Shown: piece after piece, positions 8,565 through 15,730 of the stretch | Position numbering within the stretch: the stretch's first letter is position 1 | Layout of the letters: each line of letters starts with the position of its first letter | Source: a bacterium UBA6115 | GTDB taxonomy: Bacteria; Bacillota_A; Clostridia; Christensenellales; Aristaeellaceae | Direction: 5' to 3' | DNA: 23,234 nt | Assembly (NCBI GenBank): GCA_002428405.1 | Contig: DIWD01000005.1 | Coordinates: 1-23,234 of the forward strand | Notes under the pieces: generated by a model | Database searches by the model: none | Told to the model about the DNA's origin: nothing | What the model saw: only the letters and a program-made list of their open reading frames with translations | Made by a program: the position numbers and the translations under genes

Positions 8565-9310
8565 TTTGCCGCCTCCACGTCCTTCTTCACGCCCAGGGGG
8601 TAGTACCGCGCCATGTCGGACTTGACCCATTCGCCCGCGGCGACCGGGGTCATGCCCCAGTTGGTGGGGCAGGTGGAGAGGAACTCGACAAAGGTGTGGC
8701 CGATGCCCTGCTGCTGCAGGGTGAAGGCCTTTTTGATGGCCCTTTTCGCCTTGTTCAGGCTGGGGATGTCCGCCACGCACACCCGCTCGGCATAGGCCAT
8801 GCCGTCCAGGGTGGACAGCATTTCCGCCATCCGGATGGGCATGCCGTGCTGCGCCTGGGTGCGGCCGGACTGGGAGGTGGTGGACTTCTGCCCGATGAGG
8901 GTGGTGGGCGCCATCTGCCCGCCGGTCATGCCGTAAATGGCGTTGTTGATGAAGATGGTGGTGTGCTTTTCCCCGCGCATCGCCGCGTGCACGATTTCGG
9001 CCGCGCCGATGGAGGCCAGGTCGCCGTCGCCCTGGTAGGTGAAGACCAGCAGGTCCGGGCGGGTGCGCTTGATGCCGGTGGCCACCGCGGGCGCGCGGCC
9101 GTGGGCGGCCTCAATGAAGTCGCAGTTGAGGTAGTTGCCCGCCAATACCGAGCAGCCCACCGGGCTGATGCCGACCGTCCGGTCCAGCAGGTCCATCTCG
9201 ACTAAGACCTCGGCGATGAGCTTGTGGATGATGCCGTGGTGGCAGCCGGGGCAGTAGTGGGTCTCCACGTCCTGCAGGCCGCGGCTGCGCTCATATACGA
9301 TCTGGGTCAT
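8561..9310 (-). CDS. vorA: 2-oxoacid:ferredoxin oxidoreductase, beta (TPP-binding) subunit
   Basis: The 249-residue subunit carries the thiamine diphosphate site: GDGD at 94-97, then INNAIYGMTGGQ (about 121-132), the metal and diphosphate binding segment of this family. An early CPGCHHG (20-26) is also conserved in KorB/VorA-type subunits. It begins directly after the TAA of the alpha-subunit gene with no gap and overlaps the gamma gene by 4 bases. The beta subunit holds the cofactor at which the 2-oxoacid is decarboxylated. Length and motifs are normal, and no damage is seen. Confidence 0.93.
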   Translation of the reverse strand: MTQIVYERSRGLQDVETHYCPGCHHGIIHKLIAEVLVEMDLLDRTVGISPVGCSVLAGNYLNCDFIEAAHGRAPAVATGIKRTRPDLLVFTYQGDGDLASIGAAEIVHAAMRGEKHTTIFINNAIYGMTGGQMAPTTLIGQKSTTSQSGRTQAQHGMPIRMAEMLSTLDGMAYAERVCVADIPSLNKAKRAIKKAFTLQQQGIGHTFVEFLSTCPTNWGMTPVAAGEWVKSDMARYYPLGVKKDVEAAK

Positions 9311-10378
9311 TTACTTCACCTCACTGAGCAGTTCGCGGACCTTGTCCGCGATCTGCCTGGGTTCCGGCACCATGCCGCCGGTGCGGCCGTAGAAATAGAC
9401 GGGTTTCGCGCCCAGCACGGCCAGCTTCACGTCGTAGAGCATCTGTCCGGCGTTCATCTCCACCGTGAGCACGGCCTTGACGCTCTCCTGCGCCGTCAGC
9501 TTTTTCAGGGCGTCGGACGGGTAGGGCCAGAGGGTGACGGGCCGGAAGAGGCCTGCCTTGATGCCCTCCTTTTCCAGCTTGCGGGCGGCGGAGAGCGCGA
9601 TGCGCGCGGTGGTGCCAAAGGCAGCGATGAGGATGTCCGCCCCCTGGCAGCCTGTTTCCTCCCAGCGCGTTTCTTCCCGCTCGATCTGGCTGTATTTTTC
9701 CATCAGGGACAGCACGAAGCGCTCATTGGCATCGGACTGCAGGCGCAGGGAGGTGACGAAGTGGGTCTTCCCGTCCCCGTCGCGCCCGTCGGCGGCCCAG
9801 GGCTTCTCCACCGGCGGTTTCTTCTCCCGCTGTTTCCATTCAATGGGCTCCATCATCTGCCCGATCATCCCGTCGGCCAGCATCATCACCGGGGTGCGGT
9901 AGCGGTCGGCCAGGTCAAAGGCGTCCTCCATCAGATCCGCCGCCTCCTGGATGCTGGAGGGGGCCAGCACGATCATGTGCCCGTCGCCGTGGCCCGGGCT
10001 GCGCGTAGCTTGGAAATAGTCGGCCTGGCCGGGCTGGATGGTGCCCAGGCCCGGGCCCCCGCGCATCATGTTGACGATGACGGCGGGCAGCTCCGCGCCG
10101 ATCAGGTAACTGATGCCCTCCTGCTTGAGGCTGATGCCGGGGGAGGAGGAGCTGGTCATCGCGCGCACGCCGGCGGCGGACGCGCCATAGACCATGTTGA
10201 TGGCGGCGATCTCGCTCTCCGCCTGCACGAACACGCCGCCTGCCTCGGGCATCCTGTGGCTCATGTACTCGGGGATCTCATTCTGGGGCGTGATGGGATA
10301 GCCGAAATAGGCCTTGCAGCCCGCCCGGACCGCCGCCTCGGCAATGGCCTCGTTGCCCTTCCAAAGCTCTTTTTGCAT
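9311..10378 (-). CDS. vorB: 2-oxoacid:ferredoxin oxidoreductase, alpha subunit VorB
   Basis: Two ATGs compete, at 10384 and 10378. AGGAGG at 10391-10386 leaves seven bases before 10378 but only one before 10384, so 10378 is chosen, giving 355 residues. The N-terminal GYPITPQNEIPEYM and the following ESEIAAINMVYGASAAG belong to the pyrimidine-binding domain of VorB/KorA-type alpha subunits. The acidic residue in that second segment is expected to contact the thiamine ring. A transketolase-C-like domain follows at about 220-350. Two bases separate it from the ferredoxin gene upstream, and it abuts the beta gene downstream. Annotation pipelines usually call such proteins 3-methyl-2-oxobutanoate dehydrogenase VorB. 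The exact substrate is not readable from the sequence. Confidence 0.92.
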   Translation of the reverse strand: MQKELWKGNEAIAEAAVRAGCKAYFGYPITPQNEIPEYMSHRMPEAGGVFVQAESEIAAINMVYGASAAGVRAMTSSSSPGISLKQEGISYLIGAELPAVIVNMMRGGPGLGTIQPGQADYFQATRSPGHGDGHMIVLAPSSIQEAADLMEDAFDLADRYRTPVMMLADGMIGQMMEPIEWKQREKKPPVEKPWAADGRDGDGKTHFVTSLRLQSDANERFVLSLMEKYSQIEREETRWEETGCQGADILIAAFGTTARIALSAARKLEKEGIKAGLFRPVTLWPYPSDALKKLTAQESVKAVLTVEMNAGQMLYDVKLAVLGAKPVYFYGRTGGMVPEPRQIADKVRELLSEVK

Positions 10379-10380
10379 GC

Positions 10381-10602
10381 TCATTCCTCCTGGGATTTGG
10401 TCACGGTGATCACGCTGTCCGGGCAGATGCGCGCGCAGTTGCCGCAGGCGATGCACAGGCCCTGGTCGGTGATGCCGGCGGGGTGGTAGCCCTTGATGTT
10501 GGTGACGGCCTCGTTGAGCCGCAGGATCTTTTTCGGGCACACGCTCACGCACAGCCCGCAGCCCTTGCAGCGGTCCAGCCGGAAGGTCACTTTTGCTTTC
10601 AT
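10381..10602 (-). CDS. vorD: 2-oxoacid:ferredoxin oxidoreductase, delta (2x[4Fe-4S] ferredoxin) subunit
   Basis: This 73-residue protein has two complete CxxCxxCxxxCP motifs (about C12-C22 and C50-C60), enough for two [4Fe-4S] clusters. It is the small electron-transfer subunit that passes electrons from the thiamine site to external ferredoxin. An AAGGAG lies six bases before the ATG. It is the first gene after the 160-bp palindrome and is packed tightly against vorB, so the four subunit genes form one transcription unit in the order D-B-A-C. Confidence 0.92.
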   Translation of the reverse strand: MKAKVTFRLDRCKGCGLCVSVCPKKILRLNEAVTNIKGYHPAGITDQGLCIACGNCARICPDSVITVTKSQEE

Positions 10603-10616
10603 CCATTTCTCCTTAA

Positions 10617-10780
10617 TTATACTAAACTCAATCGTAAACGCTTTGATGAAACGGTCTTTTTCCGCCTCCGCGTTGCCTTTTTCATTCGGCGTAGGCTCCG
10701 CTACGCCTCATTCTTTCGTCTTAGCGGAGTCATGAAAAATCCTCGTCCCATCTGTGCGTTTACTCATTCGTTTAGTATTA
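10617..10780. repeat. Long imperfect palindrome between the P-loop gene and vorD
   Basis: Almost the whole 188-base gap is an interrupted inverted repeat centred near 10697. The same ordered blocks occur in the left arm and in the reverse complement of the right arm: ATACTAAAC, GTAAACGC, GATG, ACG, TTTTTC, CTCCGC and GGCGTAG. The innermost 7-bp stem is perfect (10688-10694 with 10701-10707). Overall identity of the arms is roughly 60 percent by eye. It could be a miniature inverted-repeat element, two facing copies of an ~80-bp repeat, or a folded RNA governing expression of the vor genes. Confidence 0.65.
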
Positions 10781-10790
10781 GTCTCCCCAA

Positions 10791-11483
10791 TTAGTCTTCC
10801 CAGGGGCGGTTCATCCGGAGTGTCATCGGGAACAGGTGACGCAAATCAGCCAGCTCCGGAGCCAGGCTGTCTCTTACCGCGTGGCAGACGACCGGCAGGC
10901 CAGTCAAAGAGGAGACCTCATTGGCGAAAGCCGCGCCCTCCCGGACCAGCGCCGTTGTGGTGTCTGAAATCAGGTGCGTGTTGTTCACAAGGCCTGTCAC
11001 CATCATACCCAGAACCGCCTGGATCCCGCGGAGGCTTTCAACGGCCTTGCCCGCGTCGGCGTTTTCAAACCGGGAGCGGTTGAGGATGTACCAGACCGCG
11101 GTGTCATGGGACTTCAGGTCCGCGGAGAACGCGGCCAGCGCGCGGGCCCCGGCGGGGTCGCCGCCCAGGTCGATGACGCCGGTCAGGCTTTTATCATCCA
11201 GCAGGGTCCGCAGGTCCGCGGGGATCACGGGCAGGTCCGCGTCGCGCAGTTCGCCCCGGGGCGCGATGAGCCGGATGCCCCGTTCTTCCAGAAGGGCGGC
11301 CTTCTCACGGGAGCGGAAATAGGGATTGACGATGTCCAGGTCCGCCAGCGCCGTTTTCCGCCCCCGCGCGGCCAGCGCCAGCGCCAGGTTCACGGCGAAC
11401 TCTGTCTTGCCCGCGCCGTAGGCGCCCAGGATGACAAAGACCCGGGGTCCCTGGGGCGGGAAAACGCCAGGCCGTTCAGCCAT
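10791..11483 (-). CDS. P-loop ATPase of the branched-chain oxoacid cluster
   Basis: The ATG at 11483 gives 230 residues and overlaps the butyrate kinase stop by 8 bases; a start further upstream would only read through the kinase gene. A Walker A motif GAYGAGKT (20-27) is followed by the deviant-Walker-like ALADLDIVNPYF, the layout of MinD/ArsA/CobQ-type ATPases. A later IDLGGD could be the Walker B or DxxG region. No membrane helix or extra domain is visible. Its position between butyrate kinase and the oxidoreductase suggests a role in assembling or activating the complex, for instance cofactor or Fe-S delivery. That role is inferred from context only. Confidence 0.82.
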   Translation of the reverse strand: MAERPGVFPPQGPRVFVILGAYGAGKTEFAVNLALALAARGRKTALADLDIVNPYFRSREKAALLEERGIRLIAPRGELRDADLPVIPADLRTLLDDKSLTGVIDLGGDPAGARALAAFSADLKSHDTAVWYILNRSRFENADAGKAVESLRGIQAVLGMMVTGLVNNTHLISDTTTALVREGAAFANEVSSLTGLPVVCHAVRDSLAPELADLRHLFPMTLRMNRPWED

Positions 11484-12540
11484 CGATGCTTTTCGCCTCT
11501 TCAGCGCCGGTGAGATAGCGGAAAGCGCCTTCCGCCAGCGCGGCCAGCTCATCCTCGCCCGGGTACACCGTGCAGCCGGCGATCCAGCCTACCTGGGCGA
11601 TGAGGCTGTCCATCTGCTCCTGGTTGTAGGCGATCCCTCCGGTGAGCAGGATCCGGTCGACCCGGCCGGTAAGCGACACGGCCATCGCCCCGATGTACTT
11701 GGCGATGTTGTAGATCATCGCGTCCAGCACGATTTTGACCTCAGGCTCGTTCTGCGCCCGCTGTAAAAGCACTGTGACATTGTTGGTGCCGAAGTAGGAC
11801 TGCAGCCCGCCTTTGCGGTACAGATCCTCCTGCAATAGCAACGTGTCCCCGCCGTACGCGCGGACCAGCTTCAGCACCGCCTGCGCCGGCAGGCTGCCGG
11901 CGCGCTCCGGGGTAAAGGGCCCCTCGCCGTCCACGCCGTTGTTGAGGTCCACCGCGCGCAGGCTGTCAATGGCGCTCACGGTGATGCCCCCGCCCATGTG
12001 GGCGACGACAAAGCGGCCCTTCAGGGGGTCCAGCCCGTGCTCCGCGCAGTACAGCCGGACGACGCGCTTTGCGTTGAGGGCATGGAAGATGCTGCGGCGG
12101 GTTACGCCGCGGAAGCCGGACACCCTCGCCAGGCCGCTGAGCTCGTCTGTCGCCGGCGCGTCCATGAACACGGCGGGGATGCCGTGCTCCCGGCTCCACT
12201 CATGGGCGATGAGCATCCCGACGTTGGCCGGGTGCATGCCGTACTCCCCGCTTGCCGCGTCCCTGGCGGCCGCATCGTCAATCAGGAAGACCCCGCCTTC
12301 AACCGGGCGGATGAGCCCGCCGCGCGCGGCGATGACCCCCATGTCCCCCAGGCGGAAACCCTGTTCATCCAGCCATTCGCGCAGTTTCCCCTTGCGGTAC
12401 TCCTTCTGCTCCAGGATGCCGCCAAAGCCTGTCAGCTCAGCCTTGTCATGCCGGATGGACTGCCCGCGCAGCAGCGACATATCCTCAAACACACCCGCCT
12501 TGGTGGAAGTCGAACCCAGGTTGAGAACAAGAATCTTCAT
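11476..12540 (-). CDS. buk: Butyrate (branched-chain fatty acid) kinase
   Basis: The 354-residue length and the ASKHA-fold signature fit butyrate kinase. Seen are the phosphate-1 loop LNLGSTSTK (7-15), the acetokinase-family AHMGGGITV, and an adenosine-site LLTGGIAYN near the C-terminus. GGAG lies five bases before the ATG. It transfers phosphate from butyryl phosphate, or isobutyryl/isovaleryl phosphate, to ADP, giving ATP and the free acid. Next to an oxidoreductase for 2-oxoacids and a divergent leucine dehydrogenase, a branched-chain substrate is likely. The partner phosphate acyltransferase (Ptb) is not in the window. It is transcribed divergently from the dehydrogenase and is probably the first gene of its operon. 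Confidence 0.94.
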   Translation of the reverse strand: MKILVLNLGSTSTKAGVFEDMSLLRGQSIRHDKAELTGFGGILEQKEYRKGKLREWLDEQGFRLGDMGVIAARGGLIRPVEGGVFLIDDAAARDAASGEYGMHPANVGMLIAHEWSREHGIPAVFMDAPATDELSGLARVSGFRGVTRRSIFHALNAKRVVRLYCAEHGLDPLKGRFVVAHMGGGITVSAIDSLRAVDLNNGVDGEGPFTPERAGSLPAQAVLKLVRAYGGDTLLLQEDLYRKGGLQSYFGTNNVTVLLQRAQNEPEVKIVLDAMIYNIAKYIGAMAVSLTGRVDRILLTGGIAYNQEQMDSLIAQVGWIAGCTVYPGEDELAALAEGAFRYLTGAEEAKSIDG

Positions 12541-12635
12541 GCGCGCTCCGTTATTTTTTCTGATCCACGGCCTTGAGCAGACGCCGGAAACGGCCTGTTC
12601 AGGCGGGGACGCTGGCAGTTTGTTTGATAAAAATC

Positions 12636-12664
12636 AGGATACCGTAACCCTGCCTTTTTTACAA
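12636..12664 (-). promoter_or_regulatory. Candidate promoter for buk and the vor genes
   Basis: On the minus strand, TTGTAA (12664-12659, four of six to consensus) is followed after 17 bases by TATCCT (12641-12636). This leaves a leader of about 90 bases before buk. The -35 box begins inside the left arm of the palindrome at 12661-12695. Confidence 0.4.
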
Positions 12665-12695
12665 TATACAGGTCTGCAACCATCCTGTATATTGT
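12661..12695. promoter_or_regulatory. Palindromic operator candidate shared by divergent promoters
   Basis: ACAATATACAGG (12661-12672) and its exact reverse complement (12684-12695) are separated by 11 bases. Each arm overlaps a predicted -35 box, one for the dehydrogenase on the plus strand and one for buk on the minus strand. Seven T residues after the right arm could suggest a terminator. However, no plus-strand gene lies upstream, and the predicted dehydrogenase start site is downstream of the hairpin, so a protein-binding site is favoured. Confidence 0.55.
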
Positions 12696-12720
12696 TTTTT
12701 TATTGTCTTTCGCATATAAT
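12692..12720 (+). promoter_or_regulatory. Candidate promoter of the leucine dehydrogenase gene
   Basis: A perfect TATAAT at 12715-12720 stands 17 bases after TTGTTT at 12692-12697. The expected start site near 12727 gives a leader of about 22 bases carrying the GGAGG. The weak -35 box, lying in the palindrome's right arm, would suit an activator- or repressor-controlled promoter. Confidence 0.55.
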
Positions 12721-12748
12721 AAACAAAAATTCCGCATACGGAGGGAAT

Positions 12749-13828
12749 ATGGGAGAGTTCAAGGTCTTCGACTACATGCAGAAGCATCAGTACGAGCAGG
12801 TGGTTTATTTTTACGACCAGTCCACGGGCCTCAAGGGCATCACGGTCATCCACAACACCACCCTGGGCCCGGCGCTGGGCGGGACGCGCATCTGGAACTA
12901 TGCGACGGAAGAAGACGCGCTGATCGATTGCCTGCGCCTGGCGCGCGGCATGACCTACAAGTCAGCGGCCGCCGGGCTCAACCTGGGCGGCGGGAAGACC
13001 GTGCTCATCGGCGATGCGGCGACCATCAAGTCAGAGGCCTATTTCCGCGCCCTGGGCCGCTATGTGCAGAGCCTCTCGGGCCGCTACATCACGGCGGAGG
13101 ACGTCAACACCTCCACCAAGGACATGAGCTATGTGGCGATGGAGACGGACTTCGTCGCCGGGCTGGAGGGCAAGTCAGGCAACCCGTCCCCCATCACGGC
13201 GCTGGGCGTGTTTCACGGGATGAAGGCCGGGCTGCAGAAGAAGTTCGGCGAGTCGGACATCAGCGCGCACACCTTTGCCGTACAGGGCGCCGGGCAGACG
13301 GGCTACTACCTCATCGGCTACCTGCTGGAAGCGGGCGCGAAGAAAATCTATTTTACGGAAATCAACCAGAAGCACATCCAGCGCATGGCGCAGGAGCACC
13401 CGGAAGTGGTTTTCGTCAAGCCGGATGATATCTACGCCACGGACGCGGACGTGTTCTGCCCCTGCGCGCTGGGCGGCACGCTCAACGGCGACACCATCCC
13501 GCAGATCAAGGCGCCGGTCATCGCCGGCTCGGCCAACAACGTGCTGCTGGACGAGGAGATCCACGGCAACATGATCCGCGAGCGCGGCATCATCTACTGC
13601 CCGGACTTCGTCATCAACGCCGGCGGGCTCATCAACGTCTACCATGAGCTGCACGGCTACGTGAAGGAGCGCGTGATGGCCGATACGAAGAAAATATACG
13701 ACCGGCTGCTGGAAGTCCTCACCATCGCGGAAAACGAGAACATCACCTCCCAGCAGGCGGCCAAGGTATTCGCCAAAAAGCGCATCGAGGCGGTCAAAAA
13801 CCTGCACAGCAACTACATCCCGCGGTAA
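12749..13828 (+). CDS. Leucine/branched-chain amino acid dehydrogenase
   Basis: The 359-residue product matches the Leu/Val/Phe dehydrogenase family. ATG 12749 follows GGAGG closely. LNLGGGKTV carries the family's catalytic lysine (K83), and K71 in MTYKSA is the expected substrate-site lysine. GAGQTG (about 180-185) is the NAD-binding glycine motif of the Rossmann domain. It oxidatively deaminates leucine, valine or isoleucine to 2-oxoacids with NAD+ in the cytoplasm. These are the substrates for the divergently encoded oxidoreductase. The reading frame happens to stay open far upstream over buk, but that part is antisense and has no start signals. A strong terminator follows. The last ~148 bases occur again at 16089-16236. 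Confidence 0.94.
   Translation: MGEFKVFDYMQKHQYEQVVYFYDQSTGLKGITVIHNTTLGPALGGTRIWNYATEEDALIDCLRLARGMTYKSAAAGLNLGGGKTVLIGDAATIKSEAYFRALGRYVQSLSGRYITAEDVNTSTKDMSYVAMETDFVAGLEGKSGNPSPITALGVFHGMKAGLQKKFGESDISAHTFAVQGAGQTGYYLIGYLLEAGAKKIYFTEINQKHIQRMAQEHPEVVFVKPDDIYATDADVFCPCALGGTLNGDTIPQIKAPVIAGSANNVLLDEEIHGNMIRERGIIYCPDFVINAGGLINVYHELHGYVKERVMADTKKIYDRLLEVLTIAENENITSQQAAKVFAKKRIEAVKNLHSNYIPR
13681..13828 (+). repeat. Direct repeat of the dehydrogenase 3' end, copy 1 (copy 2 at 16089-16236)
   Basis: The last 148 bases of the intact dehydrogenase gene are repeated 2408 bases downstream. The inner 82 bases (13739-13820 against 16147-16228) differ at one base. The 58 bases before them differ at about a dozen positions. 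Confidence 0.9.
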
Positions 13829-13872
13829 ACGCAGCGACAAAGTGGCTGCGGACACTTGGTCTTCAGACTGTT

Positions 13873-13916
13873 AAAGGACCTTGCTTTCAGGCTCAGCAAA
13901 GCAAGGTCCTTTTTTT
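13873..13916 (+). terminator. Rho-independent terminator after the dehydrogenase gene
   Basis: A perfect 14-bp stem (13873-13886 with 13899-13912, arm AAAGGACCTTGCTT) has a 12-base loop and runs into a T tract to 13916. It begins 44 bases after the dehydrogenase stop. Confidence 0.93.
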
Positions 13917-13942
13917 GTCTTGAATGACAAGATAATAATATA

Positions 13943-14050
13943 TTGATTGATATTTGCTTGACTGAACCGGACAATCCGGATAAGCAGGTCTACACCACCA
14001 TGTGGATGGTTTTTAGTATTTACTGTATCCATACTGAAATGATGATTTGA
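13943..14050 (+). other. AT-rich stretch with a possible coding remnant
   Basis: Thirty-five codons stay open from TTG 13943 to TGA 14048-14050, including TEPDNPDKQVYTTMW. This looks protein-like, but there is no ribosome binding site and no recognised family. It is treated as a possible fragment rather than a gene. Confidence 0.2.
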
Positions 14051-14072
14051 TGTTCTGAGGAGGTGAGGCTAA

Positions 14073-14261
14073 ATGCACTGTTATATGAACTTTAACAGTG
14101 CTCTGTATCCAGAAGAGCTTAAGTATTATGTTGAGCCTAGTTATAGAAGCCTTGGCAAGCGGTACGATAAGGCCAGAAAACGGCTGGCAAAGGTTGGCGA
14201 TTTGATTACATCACGTAATGTAAAGCGGAGTGAACTGGAAGGATTTCTGAAACTGCTATAA
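14073..14261 (+). CDS. Small basic hypothetical protein
   Basis: This 62-residue ORF has an excellent ribosome binding site, AGGAGGTGA at 14059-14067, well spaced from ATG 14073. That is the main reason to believe in it. The product is rich in Lys, Arg and Tyr, and a helical middle (SLGKRYDKARKRLAKVGDLI) suggests a small nucleic-acid-binding or regulatory protein. I recognise no family. Base use is AT-rich like the rest of the island and unlike the flanking metabolic genes. It precedes the HEPN-like gene on the same strand by 224 bases. Confidence 0.5.
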   Translation: MHCYMNFNSALYPEELKYYVEPSYRSLGKRYDKARKRLAKVGDLITSRNVKRSELEGFLKLL

Positions 14262-14302
14262 AATCGGGAAGGGTTGTTGACGGAGTTTAATAAAAGTCTT
14301 TT

Positions 14303-14392
14303 AATGGGAATCATACATCTGATGAAAGTGCATTCTGGGGCGTGATCACATTTGTGTTGAAGGATGGAAGCGAAGTAACAAGTAATATTTGA
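14303..14392 (+). pseudogene. Short coding remnant
   Basis: Twenty-nine codons ending at TGA 14390-14392 read as a plausible beta-hairpin peptide, SAFWGVITFVLKDGSEVTSN. There is no start codon or ribosome binding site, and a stop lies twelve bases upstream. It is probably a leftover of a gene lost in the island. Outside this stretch, 14262-14485 shows nothing beyond the ribosome binding site of the next gene. Confidence 0.3.
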
Positions 14393-14485
14393 TATTGGTA
14401 GAATTAAAGTTTCTCCTGTTCATCACTTGATTTATAGTTTCGATGTTATCAAAAACAACCTCTTGATACATTTGGAGGTAAAAAA

Positions 14486-15730
14486 GTGGAAAAGCGAAAA
14501 GCCATTCTTGATGAAGTCGTTACATATTACCAAAAGTCCCCGGATTTTAATGGGTTACCAATTTATAATATGAAGAATTATGACTATGCTGTTCTTTCTA
14601 AATTGATTGATGAGGGGTTGATAATGGTTCTATCTAGTAATGAGGTAGCTAACCCTCACATAAAAATAATGAATCTAAATATATCAACTGAAATACAAAA
14701 GAGAAATATTTCTTCGTCATCATCGTATTCAGTTTTGTATCCAACCGCAAAAGCTCTTGAAGAAACTGATGTAAACATGGAGAAACCATATACTGCAATG
14801 CTGGAAAAGGGGCATGCTCAATTAGAGATAATTTTCTTTAATATTGAAATTTTGGAAAGGTATGCGAATAATCCCCAGTTCAGTATTGTTGACTATGGCT
14901 ATCGCGGCAGTATCCGGCTTAAAGATGAGCAAAATGGTGATGATTCTCTTGAATACGAGTATATTAAAGATTATGGAATGGCTTATTCTGATCGTCCCGA
15001 ACTCGTTCGTGCAATTGGCGTTTTTATTCGCGACTTGTCAAAATTATCGTCAAAAAAACAGATGTTATGGAAAGCTTTTGAAATCAGTGCGAAAGCGAAA
15101 TGTAAGATTCATGCAAATTTCTATAAGAACTTAATACTAGGAGAATGGGTAAGTGATTATTGGATATTCCATGCTCTCCTTGATGAAATGAAAGTCATAA
15201 ACAAACAATGCGAAGAAATGGGAATTCCTAAACTGTTTATAAAAACATTCGATCCTGATCCCCTCAATACGCCAGATGGGTATAGGAATATTTTCCTACC
15301 CACACTTAAAAACTATTACGATTTTGTTATTGTGCTTGAAAAGATGATCGTTCACAACATTTCATATAAAACATTTCAGATAGACTCATTTAGAATTAAG
15401 GCTGTTGAACGAAAAGATGAATCAGGCAAGGACAAAGGGAGCCTCCAAATGTTTGAAGAATGGTTACGAAAAAACATCCGTACCAAAGAGGATCTTAGAG
15501 AACTAATCATTGTTCCATTAAAAGATATTAGAAGCACTCGTCAAAAACCTGCACATGAGTTTAGTAAAAATGATTACGATATTTCCCTGCACCAAAAACA
15601 ACTGGACTTAATGCATAATACATATGCTGCAATAAGAGCAATAAGGATTTTTTTCTCAAATCACCCATATGCAAGAGATGTTGAGGTGTCAGAAGTGTTA
15701 AGAACTGGAAATGGCATTGTTGATTACTGA
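14486..15730 (+). CDS. Hypothetical protein with HEPN-like RX4H motif
   Basis: GTG 14486 is set by a GGAGG seven bases upstream; the product has 414 residues. There is no signal peptide or membrane segment. Near the C-terminus, STRQKPAHEF contains R352 and H357 spaced as RX4H between two predicted helices. That is the layout of the catalytic motif in HEPN ribonucleases, which include many abortive-infection and toxin proteins. The N-terminal 70 residues could be a small helical domain, and the centre is unassigned. Codon use is strongly AT-rich. The gene lies in an island of remnants between two copies of the dehydrogenase tail, a typical accessory or defence setting. No antitoxin partner is obvious, though the small ORF at 14073 is a candidate. 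RNase function is inference. Confidence 0.85.
   Translation: MEKRKAILDEVVTYYQKSPDFNGLPIYNMKNYDYAVLSKLIDEGLIMVLSSNEVANPHIKIMNLNISTEIQKRNISSSSSYSVLYPTAKALEETDVNMEKPYTAMLEKGHAQLEIIFFNIEILERYANNPQFSIVDYGYRGSIRLKDEQNGDDSLEYEYIKDYGMAYSDRPELVRAIGVFIRDLSKLSSKKQMLWKAFEISAKAKCKIHANFYKNLILGEWVSDYWIFHALLDEMKVINKQCEEMGIPKLFIKTFDPDPLNTPDGYRNIFLPTLKNYYDFVIVLEKMIVHNISYKTFQIDSFRIKAVERKDESGKDKGSLQMFEEWLRKNIRTKEDLRELIIVPLKDIRSTRQKPAHEFSKNDYDISLHQKQLDLMHNTYAAIRAIRIFFSNHPYARDVEVSEVLRTGNGIVDY

Noticed and set aside
9224..10489. Long plus-strand open frame opposite vorA and vorB
   Set aside because: It is a high-GC antisense shadow, rich in His, Gly and Ala, without family motifs, opposite well-supported genes.
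10379..10606. Longer vorB start covering the ferredoxin gene
   Set aside because: The ferredoxin frame has two perfect iron-sulfur motifs there; the longer vorB frame gives low-complexity sequence, and its own start has good signals at 10378.
10616..10621. TATAAT on the minus strand before vorD
   Set aside because: Transcription would begin at or inside the ribosome binding site, and no -35 box is found at proper spacing.
12661..12702. Palindrome plus T-run as a plus-strand terminator
   Set aside because: No plus-strand gene lies upstream to be terminated, and the predicted dehydrogenase start site is downstream of it.
11813..12748. In-frame open extension upstream of leucine dehydrogenase
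   Set aside because: It is antisense to the convincing butyrate kinase gene, has no ribosome binding site, and would add over 300 residues to a protein already of normal length.
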